From assembly GCA_025093555.1 (NCBI GenBank), contig JAIWNF010000037.1, positions 1 through 64,000 of the forward strand: a DNA stretch of 64,000 nt, read 5' to 3'. Every line of letters begins with the position of its first letter. The first letter of the stretch is position 1. The notes under the pieces are model-generated. The model saw nothing but the letters and a program-made list of their open reading frames with translations, was not told the origin of the DNA and did not search any database. This stretch comes from Circinella umbellata. Taxonomy: Eukaryota > Mucoromycota > Mucoromycetes > Mucorales > Lichtheimiaceae. Position numbers and translations under genes: made by a program. Shown one piece after another: positions 1-10,704 of this stretch.

Positions 1-3000
1 GTGTAAGCACGTTATTATTGACTTTTTCGTTCAGTTTTGATGACAATGCGGCAATAGTTTGAATAAGGAAAAAAATAAAAAAAAAGGGAAATTAGAAAAA
101 ATATAAACGGGGGTGTGGTTTGCCGCGCGCGATACTCGACAACGTCTCCATTTGGCAAAATATCCCAAAATAAAATAAATGAATAAGTTTATATATATAT
201 GTATTATTATTAAATAATATGATATTAATACTATACATACATACGTATTCATAATAATTTGATACGTATATAACATCTACTTACTTTTTTTAATACTGTA
301 CGTACAGTATAGTATATTCCTATACATAACCTGTAGCTATGAAATTTCTTTAAGAAAATAAGCTGTTGATCTGCTATAATTAATATACTACTATTAGTAA
401 CGGCGTAGACTTATTTCTACTATTATAATTTAAATTATTCCATCTATCAGCATTCAGCTTAAATACAAAGTTAGCAGTATTTATGATAACTATGTTCTAT
501 GGTTTTCATATAGATACATATGCCCATCACGACGGCAACATGGAGAACTATAGTTGGCACGGTTATAACATGGACCGCTATAGCTGGCACGGTTGTAACA
601 TGGATAGGTATTGTTATCACGGTTGCGACATGAATAATGAGGCCATCATGACTGCGACCTACTGTTTTTAGGCTAACTAGTAATGATTACAATTAAATAT
701 CATTACTTCATAATAGTATATCACTACAGTTTTCCAGGCGACTGAAAATCTATGGTTTGAGACTGATTGTCTAAATCAAGAATTTTGACAATTTCGTAGG
801 TTTTCAGAGATCGCAATTTGAAGAAAAAAAAAGTAGATTTCTCAGGCTTTTTCCATAGATTTTCAGACTTTTCTGTAAATATTCCATAGATTTATATGAC
901 TGTTTTCATTACATAAAATAGAAATAAACCAATTCAATGTGACAAATAAATGCCGTTATATTTTTTAAATAATTCATTTAGTTGTATTTATTTATAAATC
1001 TTTATTACCACATCATATAGCTCCCAAAACTAAACAGATCAAATATTTGTACCACTACTGTAAGCTCTAAGTACTATGCTAACTTTTTTTCTTCTAGATC
1101 TCGAATCACAGGCCGCTTTCTTAGCATTATCACTTGAATTATCCGATTTTTTTCTTTTGAGAGGAAACACGTTTCTTAGCAGACGAACTCTGTTTGTATT
1201 GCTATTACGTTTTGATACTTCCACTTTTTACTACCTTTTCTCATTATCTTAGAGAGACTTGCTGTATACCTGCTACCAGTCTTTTTGTTATTATCTTTTC
1301 CGTTATTACCATTTGTGTTGCTAACCTTCTTTTTGTCCTTCTTGTTTTACACGCAATACTTTGGTATTTCAATACTAACTAAAGCATCATCACTATCATG
1401 ATTAGTTGTATAATGAAAGAATGCAGTTTTTGGTTTCCACTGCCATTTCTTTTGCATTTTTTGATTTTGAATCGTGATTTTTTATAAATTCTAAATTTAC
1501 ATTGTATCCGTTCGTTAGAAAACATATAGATTATACATCTACTACAGCATATGTCATATTTACTTGAGCAAAGATAATAGTCTTCTTTTACCAAAAGTGA
1601 TTTTGCTTGATTATGTTCGTAGAGCAGTGGTTGATGCGCGCCATGGATGTATACATCAACAATTTGACCATATTATCGAAATCATTCGTTGATAGTTTCT
1701 TGCTAACAGGCGCGGCACTGTTTCCAGTACCTTCAACAGGATCATGATAAGAATAATCCATGATAATCGTCAGCACTGGTACCACAAACAGTATTATAAT
1801 GTTCCATCGTGTGGTTGAGGCCATTCAACGAGCTCGTCTGTTTATACAATCTAATATCTAAATCGTTGTACTGACAAGCTTTGAAGAAAGTAGCATTTGA
1901 TTCAAATGTATGATCCATATCGGCAAGACCAAGACTTGGCTACGTGTTCTGACTCGTTTCCATGGAAGCACGTTCGTTTCTGTTACTGGCACCGAAGTAA
2001 TAAAGAGTCAATAACCGAGCAAAAAAAAGAAGCTAAACTATCATATGCTTTCTTTAAAAAAAATACACGCCTAAAAGGTTTTGTAGTTAACATATTTATT
2101 GTGTTCCATCAATGATTCAAGTCGCCATCGTTTTTTTATATGAAGATTCCTTTTTCCACGTTCCGATTGTCTACTTTTTTTTTGCTTTGTTTGCTAAGCA
2201 TTTTATTAGGTTAGTTATCTTTTTCGTGTTTTGTTTTGAAGAAATACCCTTACAAATACGACAGTAAAAGTCTGTACGTGGTATTTTTAGAATCGTCATC
2301 GAAAAGTGCTAAGCTCGGAAGAAAAAAGGTTTCACTTGGCTAGCCTCTTTATGTTGTTGCAAACACGAAAATGTGGACTTATTTGTAACCCAACAGCATT
2401 AGACATTCCAAAGATTTTTCAAAGATTATCAGAGCTTTTATAAATATACATTTTACTAACCCGTCATGCTTTTTTATATGACAGGAACAAAATAATTAGA
2501 CATGATAAACCATTCAGTTTAGAAAATAAATGTTTTAGGAAAAGATTTAGATAAAAGATTTTTAGAGATTTTTCATAGATTTTCAGAGAAAATAGGTTTT
2601 ATTAGATGATCCGTAGACTATCAGTGATTTTAATCCTGTAGTGCGTGTTCAACATGGGCTTCAAGGAAAAAATGTTTATATTTATACAAGAAAGCGAATG
2701 CAGAGTTGTTCTCTCAATTTCCTGATCAAACTTCACTTGAAAAACTTTTATCTTTCATTTTTTTTTCTACATAACTCTCAAATAAATTTCTGCATTTCTT
2801 AGTTAGCTCGCAGTCTATTTGAAATATCATAAGGAGCTCAAGGAGTCGGGTTTGAAAAAAGTCTTTCAATCACGAGCAAAAGTTGCCCCAGCGTATAAGT
2901 AATCATAGAATACATATCACTCTTTCCGTTTTCAAACATCTATTCGAAGCTTAAAGACGGTCTTTATATTTGCTTCTACCTTCGTAAAGAAAACACAAGG

Positions 3001-3015
3001 CAAACAAATTCTCCC
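1..3015. other. AT-rich stretch without a convincing gene
   Basis: No reading frame here has splice-compatible neighbours or a recognisable protein motif on either strand. The longest open frames (60-80 codons) are low complexity or lysine/isoleucine-rich, as expected by chance in AT-rich DNA. A short run of similar phrases ending in 'atagattttcaga' recurs near 750-900 and 2,550-2,600, which hints at an old dispersed repeat. A 30-bp tandem repeat at 528-634 is listed separately. Confidence 0.6.
528..634 (+). repeat. 30-bp tandem repeat, about 3.5 units, open in one frame
   Basis: Three to four 30-bp units run head to tail, each reading roughly GGT-TGT-AAC-ATG-GAC-CGC-TAT-AGC-TGG-CAC. The first copy lacks one codon. 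The frame (ORF 483-671, 62 codons) would give a decapeptide repeat of the type G(Y/C)NMDRYSWH. Substitutions between copies fall at several codon positions but leave the frame open. No signal peptide, intron or promoter supports a gene, so it is called a minisatellite that may or may not be translated. Confidence 0.55.
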
Positions 3016-3036
3016 AAAGGACGAGGGAGTATAGGC

Positions 3037-3113
3037 AGCTAATTTGAGGTAACGAATTTTGTTACCTCTTTTTTTTTTCTGTTACCGCTGAGCTAATTTG
3101 AGGTAACGAATTT
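3037..3113. repeat. 34-bp tandem repeat array, left of the DIRS element
   Basis: Two copies of a unit of about 34 bp (GTTACC-GCTGAGCTAATTTGA-GGTAAC-GAATTTT) lie directly left of the DIRS. The first is interrupted by a T-run. Each unit begins with GTTACC and has the reverse complement GGTAAC inside it, so it can form a small hairpin. Two more copies follow the right end of the DIRS at 12107-12175. Joining the flanks rebuilds a continuous array, so the retrotransposon inserted within it. Confidence 0.75.
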
Positions 3114-3159
3114 GTTGTCGTACCTAAACTAATCCCAGTTGACTCCACTCCGGCTTCTA

Positions 3160-3254
3160 ATGTGATACATGCTCTCTGAGCCGCGCTTTATTTTAAGATT
3201 ATGTAATTATAATAAAAAAAATTTCTCTCTTTCTTCTCTATATCTTTCTAAGCC
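3160..3254 (+). repeat. DIRS left inverted terminal repeat arm
   Basis: This arm is the inverted copy of 11980-12075 over about 95 bp, including the shared core GAGCCGCGCTTTATTTTAAG and the T/C-rich run before it meets the gag ORF. The outer 46 bp (3114-3159) are unique to the left end. They reappear, reverse-complemented, in the internal complementary region. Confidence 0.9.
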
Positions 3255-3965
3255 GCGCACCGAGGAATAACTATGAATGATATCAATCATGACAGTAACC
3301 CAAGAACATATACCGAAGAGGAAGTGTTTGCCCTATTTGAACGCTTCAGAAATGAAGAGAGCTTACTCATACCACAGACAATGAAGAATGCCCCTTACCA
3401 GAAGAAATTATCTCAACATTGGAAGAAAATTCAAAAATCCAGTTACAAGAGAACTTCAAAAAATATAAAAGAGACCTCAGTAAATACACCCATGAAGAAT
3501 GGACTATCGCAGAAGAAATCAATAAATCATTTATCTCAAAACTCAAACAGTACCCAGTGGACACGAACCAGCTTGTTTCATCCATTTACAAGGGGTCAGA
3601 AATTATACGCAACCTTGGCAGGGGAGCAACAGAAATATTTGAACAACTTAAAACCATTAAAGAACAAGAAATTTCTAGAGAAGAAGCTCACACAATCTTG
3701 GAAGAAGCACTCGAAAGTGCAAAAAGACTGTCAATTTTCGCTTGGTACCAAGGAAAACAACAAGATGATGAAGCTCGAGAGTTTGCCATCAAACTTCCCT
3801 CCAATCTCAAGCATTTGGAAACAAAAAGTACAGGAAAAAAGGAGGCTTTCAGCTTGGAATTCATTGAACAATATAACAAAGCTCGATTCCAACAATCAAT
3901 TATACGTTCAGCAGTCAACAACTCCTATGGAACTAGTAGAGGAGGATATAACAACAATTATTAAA

Positions 3966-4176
3966 ACCCAAAGTCTCCTGAGGTCACCAAGTCCATGACT
4001 TTTTAATTCCCCGACCATTGGATAATCATAGATATTAGTGTTTGAATAAGAATAACTCAAGATATCAAATGGTGAAGGTCTGCGGAGATAAATACCCCGA
4101 TGACCTGCTCTAAAATCATCAATTGCTGCATAAAGCGTGTTGAAAAGTTCAATGACATCCTGATTCCCTTAATGAT
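3966..4176 (-). other. Open minus-strand frame at the Crypton left end, function unknown
   Basis: On the minus strand an open frame of about 70 codons reads from GNQDVIELFNTLYAAIDDF to ELKSHGLGDLRRLWVL and runs up to the Crypton/DIRS junction. Base composition is more balanced than the AT-rich DNA right of it, and the residues look like ordinary protein. No start codon or splice partner was found. It may be a captured host exon or the remnant of an older insertion. I do not recognise the family. Confidence 0.35.
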
Positions 4177-4189
4177 GTAAACTAATGAT

Positions 4190-5080
4190 CTCATTCAAGA
4201 TTTTCACTTGGTTACAATTGCTAGATCATCATATTAGAATATATATATATATATATATATATATAACATGATAAAGTATATAGTATAACTTGTATATTTT
4301 TTTATATAATGAAGTATGCGTAATAGTTTTCCAACACTTAGAGTAAGATATCTTATGCACTAATCATCTTTCTCTCTAAATATGAGCAAAACTCAATAGT
4401 ATGCAACGTACCAATATAATTAAACTATTGATATCATAGGTGTTAGTATTTATATATTTATATTCTACTATACGGATTTAGTGTATTATAGAAAATTATT
4501 AGTTTATTAAATTCAAAATACATTTCAATACTCCACGGCGAAGTATTTTGAATATTTATTACAATGCATATATAAGCTTACATAAAATATATGTATAAGA
4601 TAGTAAAGTACGTATGCCATAAATATATGTTTATAATATACATATATTGAGTATATAATAGTTTCACAGAATAAAACTATTTATTATAAATTATACAAGG
4701 GTTATGGATATACGTAATTTTGAAACTAAAAGGCTAACTCACCTATGACCAGCGATGAAATCACCTTCATATATATTGGACAATAAACAATTACAAAGTA
4801 ATAACTAGACTTTTTACAATGTGATTTTTTTATTCAAGCATTGAGAAATGATATAATTATGCCACAAGCTATTCAAATCCTATTCTTTATTTGCCAAAGA
4901 GTACTACAATAAGTCATAAATAATTAAAATATGCTGATAAGCAGCAACATGATTGAATTTATAGTTTATTAAAAGTGAAAATAAAAAGTGAATGTAAAAA
5001 AAAATATGAAAAATTGTATATAAAAAAGTGAGTATAAAAAAGTAATCATAAAAAGTCTCATAAACTATAAAAATTCTACG

Positions 5081-5082
<2 letters not shown>
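4190..5082. other. AT-rich noncoding tail of the Crypton
   Basis: No reading frame of interest is present on either strand. The stretch is about 80% A+T by eye, with a (TA)n run near 4240-4264 and many TATA-like words. It may hold the transcription end of the recombinase gene. Confidence 0.6.

Positions 5083-5121
<39 letters not shown>
5083..5121. repeat. (GT)n microsatellite
   Basis: About 19 uninterrupted GT dinucleotides lie just downstream (3') of the Crypton recombinase stop codon. Confidence 0.98.
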
Positions 5122-5122
<1 letters not shown>

Positions 5123-5257
5123 TAGTCAGAAGTAAGAAAAAAAAGGCCAACAAAAAGAGCACAAGGAACGAGCCAAATTAGCAAATAGACCGGGTGCAAC
5201 AAGTGGCAGTGAGACAGAAATAGAAGAAGAGAAAAGGAGGATGAGTCAAATAAACCA

Positions 5258-8014
5258 TTATGGTAATGGAGGAGGAAGAGTACCGTCGAAAAATTCTTTA
5301 TAATTCTTGGCGATCCAATCCAATGATCGACTTTCACTTTTCATTTTTAAATCATATCGCGCAGCAAGGTCTCTACCAACAGTGTCACGATCTTCTTCAG
5401 GAGTATCAAGTGGTATTTTACTTTGAATCTGCTTAATGATACGGTTTCGACGATTAAAAAACTGGCTAGCTCCATCCGACATGCGCCATTTCTTCCCATA
5501 CTTCTTCTCTAATTCATCCACTTTAGGCCCGCGTGAAAAAGCATTCGGCAAACCATCAAAAAACTCACGCCACAGATCTTTCATCGTAAAAACATTTGGT
5601 GACATTTTATATGTTGGAGGTGGAGGAGAAGACATAGATGTTTGAGGCGGAGGAGAAGACATTGTTGATGATGGTGGTGGTGGAGTTTGAGAGCGTATTG
5701 CTGGTGTGATTGTTGCTGCTAGCTGTTGCTGTTGTTGCTGTGGTGGTAACGATGATGATGATGATGATGATTGTGTTGAAAAGCCAGCGTGTTCTTGTTG
5801 TTGTTGTGGATTTAAAGAGACGGATAAGTTCATTGGTGTACGACCGGAAATAACATCATTTAACTTCAAAAACATATTATTCCACTGCTGCATGAAATGT
5901 TCAAGTTGATCGGTTTGTTGCGTGCTTTCGACAATCGGTTGAATGTTGCTTAATAAACCAGTGATGGATGAGGTAAGGCGGTCCAATTTTTGATTTGAGA
6001 GACTAAGTTGCTGCTGTAAGACTGATACTTTATTTTCCAGAACAGGAACAGCCCTCTGTAGTAATAAGTCGGCAGGTTCAACATCGTTTTCCAAAGCAAG
6101 ATTCAGCTCACTATAAAGATTTTGATAATTGGATAGTTAGTTAAAAAATCACTTTAGTATTGGTCATACAAATACATACCGTTTAAATTCTAAATACAAT
6201 TCATCCTGAAATAAGGGATCTTGCCAAAGACAATGATATGGAAAACGTTCACGCATCAAAACTGAATCCTGCAATAATACAATGCGCAACTGCTCGAGCA
6301 ACTTCAAAAAACCATCAGCCGCGAGCGACGATTGTTCAACATCCCCAGTGTCTAAACGCTGTCTCCAAACATCAACCCAAGGAAAAACCTTTCGACACAA
6401 TTCACGTGGGGGGATCACAGCTGCACGAGATAAATAAAATTGGCCTGCTTCTGCCGTAAAACCCGCCAAAGTTCGTAATGCTTCTCTTGGTACATTGGTT
6501 AAATATTTCTTAGATAACGCATTACTATTCCATCTGCCCAACCGTTGAATAGAGGATTCGCTCGTTCCTAACTGTTCTGCCATACGTGCTCCTGATCCAC
6601 GCATTGCATGTGTCTTTGCCTTGGAATGTAATCCGATTTCTTTGAACGCAGAAGATACGGCATCAAGATGTTGCGAATAAGATAGCTCAACCGTCGGGTC
6701 TGCAGACTTGACTAGCTTGAGCCGATACCAATCCTTGTTTTGGTTCAGGCTAGGAAACGTTTCGCCTTGGATATGCCAACGATGGAACAAATAAAAAGAA
6801 AGGGCCATTTGAGGGAATATCTCCATATTCCGGTTTCGGATACATGCAGCAAATTCCACACGGCCTTCCTGATTTGTTTTTCCTTGTAAAAGAACCATAA
6901 CCAATGCGTAGCATTCAGTTATACCTTCACGTTCAAGCAGCATCGATTGCAAATCAGCAAATTCCATCATGCGGATACTCTCACCACGTAACAGACCAAA
7001 GTGTTGTAACAAAAAGGCAGTACAGTTTCTTAGGCCTTCCTGGGTGTTCTTGCCAAAATAATAATCAACAACACTCTTCATCTCAGCAGTTGTTGAGTAT
7101 CCATCTGCTACAGTTCCTGCGCCTCTATCCTCCATTTGGTCACGTTTACGCGTCGAATCTTCTTGTCGAAGTCGATTCAAGAGAGCCTGGACATAGGGTC
7201 CTCGAGGATGCTGTCTGTGGAAATTTCCATCCGCATGCATTTGTTGTTTATGAAGGTCGACGATTGCAGAAGTATATGCAAGTACTGTGGCAAGCCCAAC
7301 TTTGCCATTGGCAACAGATAAAACAGCTTCGGCGGCAACAACAGATTCCTCGGAAGAATCAGGAGGTGGAATACTAGTATAAGTAGCAGGGGCAGCAGAA
7401 GAAGATGATGAAGATGGTGGTGGTACAATGGTAGCAGGAGCAGGAGCAGCAGAAGAAGATGATGAAGATGGTGGTGGTACAATGATATCAGGAGCAGGAG
7501 CAGCAGCAGAAGATGATGGTGGTGGTCTTGTGGGTGTGGATGTAGGTGGTTCTTTTCTTTTTTTTCCAGGTCTTCGACGATCACGTAAAACAACCTAATA
7601 ATGCACAAGGTTAGCATATAGCTGAAATAAGCTCATGTAAAAAAATATACAAATTAGATGTTTTACCTCTTCGACCAAAAAAAGATGTAGTTTGGCATCA
7701 TCAATTAAAAGCTGAGTGTGATCGGCAGGACAACGACGGCGACACCAGTCAAGGAATTCTTCTTGTTTTGGTACATAGGTTCTTTTAGTATTTTTAGGGC
7801 GGGATTCTTGGGCAAGTTGGAATGTTTGTTGTGCAGCAGCGGCAGCAGCATGTGCATAAGTAACAGTACGATTAAAATATTGCGCGTGAGGAAAGTTAGG
7901 AAGACGAGAAGGAAGAGGAAGAGAAGGAAGTGGAACACTACTACTACTACTGGCTCCACCAGAACCTCGATAACCTTGAGAAAAACCAGCAGCAGCAGAG
8001 TGTCCAGAATTCAT
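5258..8014 (-). CDS. Crypton tyrosine recombinase with GCR1_C DNA-binding domain
   Basis: Model: complement of 5258-6110, 6180-7594 and 7667-8014. The two introns are 69 and 72 nt (GTATGT/TAG and GTAAAA/TAG), all phases fit, and the product is 871 aa. The N-terminus is Ser/Ala-rich, followed by a SAM-like segment (NTKRTYVPKQEEFLDW). A linker with repeated PPPSSSSSAAPAPA comes next. The catalytic domain shows the first Arg in LLRGESIRM, HAMR (HxxR), GRW and the Tyr in KKYLTN, a complete R-H-R-W-Y set. The C-terminus has a coiled coil, Q-rich and proline-rich linkers, and a GCR1_C-like domain (MKDLWREFFDGLPN). The protein would cut and join DNA through a 3'-phosphotyrosine. The start was taken as the first ATG, at 8014. 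No stop or frameshift is visible, so it may be functional. Confidence 0.85.
7376..7530 (-). repeat. Intragenic tandem repeat coding for Pro/Ser/Ala linker
   Basis: Two and a half units of about 63 bp, coding for APAPxIIVPPPSSSSSA, lie in exon 2 of the Crypton recombinase. The frame stays open, so copy number can change without breaking the protein. Confidence 0.75.
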
Positions 8015-8169
8015 TGTAAACAAATATAAGATTCAATATAAGTAGAAATGGTAATGAAGAGGAATGAGAGATGTAATGAACAAACGAATGAGTAAGTGAA
8101 CGAGTGAGTGAATGTCTGGTAAACAGAACAGGTATTTATACTCAAGTCAAAAAAAAAAACTACATAACG

Positions 8170-8445
8170 CGCTTTCGTTTTATTGGTACCCGGAGCAATG
8201 TAAAAAAGATTACGTTATGTCTATTGTTTTATGTCTATTGTTTTATTGGTACCAGGAACAACAAAGTAAAAGAAAAACTAATGATGTTGTTGTTTTATTG
8301 GTACCAGGAACAATAAAGTAAAAACAGAAAAAAAAACTAATAATGCTATTGTTTTATTGGTACCAAGTTCTAGGAAAAACTAAAACTAATGTGCTATTGT
8401 TTTATTGGTACAAGGAACAACAAAGAAAAAGAAAAAAGAAAAACT
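8170..8445. repeat. Direct repeats upstream of the Crypton gene (GGTACC-centred, 5 copies)
   Basis: Five imperfect copies of about 50-60 bp each contain TTTTATTGGTACCAGGAACAA followed by an A-rich spacer. The KpnI-like core GGTACC is intact in four copies and GGTACA in one. Two more distant copies of TTTTATTTTA plus CAGAATTAAGG follow to 8560. They lie 150-430 bp upstream of the recombinase start, where recombinase or GCR1_C binding sites could be expected. That role is inference. Confidence 0.8.
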
Positions 8446-8562
8446 GGTGTGGCTGTCATTTTATTTTAATGCAAAAAAGAAACAATTTCAGAATTAAGGT
8501 AATCTGTGTGGCGTCGTTTTATTTTACGCATGGAGAAATAATTTCAGAATTAAGGTATCAGG

Positions 8563-8591
8563 ATTGGGTCACCGCTAAGCGGGTGACCTCG
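8563..8591. other. GC-rich hairpin near the Crypton right end
   Basis: GGTCACCGC and GCGGGTGACC flank a TAA loop, making a near-perfect stem in otherwise AT-rich DNA about 45 bp from the element boundary. The word GAGGTCACC also occurs 16 bp inside the left end (3978-3986), inverted relative to GGTGACCTC in this stem. It could mark recombinase binding, but the spacing from the two ends differs. Confidence 0.5.
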
Positions 8592-8789
8592 GTCGTGACC
8601 CTAAGCCAGCCCCCAATGATAATCACCAAATATCAACACCATTCTCGGGGAGGAAGAAGTTTTTCTAGAGGGGGAAAAAACTTCTTTGGAGGGAGGGGAC
8701 GTGGGACCCCAACCTACCAACAAGGACAACCATCCCACTACAATCAACAACATCAACAATATCAATCCAAGACCGACACAGACAAATTT

Positions 8790-10690
8790 CAACAATTGTA
8801 AAGAACTCGTTCTCTACAACCCAAAAAACAGAAAAAATTCTTTTAACATCATCACAAAAACCAGCACCTGCAACAAAAAACTACTCGATTCCGGAAGATG
8901 GAATCCTTCCAGGAGGACGATTAAACAAATTCATAAATTGTTGGAAACAGACAACAAACCATCCATGGCCATTGAAAGTAGTACAAGAAGGCTACAAAAT
9001 ACAATTTGCAAAAAAACCAATACCCTGGCGAAATCAACCAACAAAGGTCTCACCAGTAGAACAAATACACATAAACTTAGCAATAGACAAATTTCTAAAA
9101 GGAGGAATGATAGAAGTATCACCATCACAAGATCGAAGTTTCCTATCAAAATTTTTTACCGTTCAAGAAAAAACAAAACGAAGACCCATATTAGATTGCC
9201 AAAAATTAAACAAGTTTATTCAAATAGAACATTTCAAGATGAAAGGGATACCAGCATTGAGAGAAATTATAGAGCCAGATGACTTTATGTGCAAAATTGA
9301 TTTAAAAGACGCCTATGTAGTCATACCTATCCACCACGACTCAAGAGATTATTTAATGTTCGAAAATCAAGGTACAGTGTACCGATATCGGTCTCTTGCG
9401 TTTGGCCTAAGTGTGTCCCCTCGAATCTTCACAAAGATAATGCGCTATGCAATAGAACCATTAAGAAGAGAAGGTATCAGACTGATTTACTACTTAGACG
9501 ATATATGCGTTTTATCAAGGACCAAGGAGGAAATGAACAAGATAACAATGAAAATACGAACCCATTTGGAAGCGTTAGGTTTCATTATAAATTACTCTAA
9601 GAGTATACTAGAAGCTTTAAAAACTCAAGAATTTCTAGGATTCACTTTCAACACCAAGAAGATGAAGATTACAGTACCGCAATTAAAGATCAACAATACT
9701 ATGAAGAGAATCAAACAAGCAAAGACAAGGACGAATATAACTTGCAGATGGATAGCAGGCCTATTAGGGAAAATTACATCAATAATACCAGCGATAGGAG
9801 AAGCTCTACTTCACATCAGATATTTACAACGAGACCTCGCATGGGCACTTCAATCAAGCCATCAAAATTGGGAAACGAGATGCAAATTATCAAATTCAAG
9901 CTGAGAAGAGTTAGATTGGTGGGAGAAATTTCTCGAGAAAAAGAATGGTTTACCAATACAGAAACCAACACCCAAATTACCAGCAATCAAGATTTACGTC
10001 GATGCATCAAACACCGGTTGGGGAATAAGTTCACCACTTATAAAGGAGTCAGGTTTTTGGAATCAAGAAGAAATGAATCAATCAATAAACGTCCGCGAGT
10101 TGAAGACTATAATGTTTGCCTTGCAACGTCATGCAGAAAAATACAAAAATTCAATGATACAAATATTTTCGGACAGTATAACAGCATTAAAATATACAAC
10201 AAAGTCAGGAGGAACTTCATCAGTATTACTCCAAGATCTGGCGATAAAAATACAAGAAATATGCAACACATACAACATACAAACAATTTATCAACATGTA
10301 CCAGGAGTTCAGAACACAGAAGCGGATGCACTCAGTCGAAAGAAAATACCGTTTTACGAATCCAAAATACCACAAAAAATGTTCAAATGGATAGAAAGGA
10401 ATTGGGGAAAGAGAAAAGTGGATGCATTTGCAGCCCGACACAACTATCAATTACCAACGTATTGGACCTTACATCAAGATCCGGGTGCAGCAGCCATAGA
10501 TGCTTTTCAACAGGATTGGAGAATCAAGGGTCTATACCTTTACCCACCTTGGAAGCTGATTCCACAAGTATTAAAGAAGATCAAGAAACAAAGAATAAAA
10601 GAAGTAGTCTTAGTGACGCCATTGTGGGTGAGCCAATATTGGTTTCCAATGATCTTAAAAATGAAACATCAGACATATCCTTTGGTATAG
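8790..10690 (+). pseudogene. DIRS pol: reverse transcriptase, RNase H and MT-like region, with in-frame TGA
   Basis: The frame is open upstream of 8801 (overlapping gag by a -1 shift) and has no early ATG, so it may be made by frameshifting. It starts with the DIRS-typical LPGGRLNKFINCW. The RT core includes IDLKDAYVVIPIH, FGLSVSPRIF and YLDD at about 9490-9501. A TGA at 9902-9904 interrupts it. The same frame then continues through RNase H (YVDASNTGWG, RELKTIMFAL, FSDSITALKY, EADALSR). It next enters the DIRS methyltransferase-like region (VDAFAARHNYQLPTYW, YPPWKLIPQVL) and stops at 10688-10690. The single stop probably inactivates this copy. Confidence 0.9.
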
Positions 10691-10704
10691 AAAATAAACA
10701 AAAA

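Larger units (their letters stand above)
3962..8633 (-). mobile_element. Crypton (tyrosine-recombinase DNA transposon) nested in the DIRS gag gene
   Basis: The insertion is bounded by gag sequence on both sides, with TAT present at each junction (3959-3961 and 8631-8633), a short identity like those left by Crypton recombination. There are no terminal inverted repeats. The interior holds one three-exon gene on the minus strand whose product joins a tyrosine recombinase to a GCR1_C-type DNA-binding domain, the fungal Crypton architecture. Size is about 4.67 kb. The 3' half (3962-5257) is largely noncoding and very AT-rich from 4200 on. The 5' flank (8100-8440) holds short direct repeats. Confidence 0.82.
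3273..8801 (+). pseudogene. DIRS gag-like ORF, frameshifted and split by the Crypton
   Basis: The ORF opens 18 bp after the inverted repeat (ATG at 3273, MNDINHDSN) and reads an acidic segment. The meaningful frame then jumps to another phase between 3356 and about 3400, suggesting a one-base indel or a frameshift site. The second frame (to 3961) is helical and charged, ending in SRGGYNNNY. After a 4.67-kb insertion the same frame resumes at 8634 as QHHSRGGRSF and continues to a stop at 8799-8801. The tail is Gly/Arg/Gln-rich and is likely an RNA-binding end of the structural protein. Removing 3962-8633 restores one continuous frame. Confidence 0.8.

Noticed and set aside
31..276. 81-codon minus-strand frame with hydrophobic segments
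   Set aside because: Ile/Tyr/Phe-rich because the DNA is A/T runs; no start context, splice partner or family feature.
5083..5121. Dinucleotide run considered as a Crypton boundary
   Set aside because: The gag frame restoration puts the boundary at 3962, so the GT run is internal.
7177..7617. Leu/His-rich minus-strand frame overlapping Crypton exon 2
   Set aside because: Product of the Pro/Ser repeat read in the wrong phase.
9742..10690. Long plus-strand frame overlapping DIRS pol in another phase
   Set aside because: It is a shadow of the RT/RNase H frame; only its part after about 10705 is real (recombinase).
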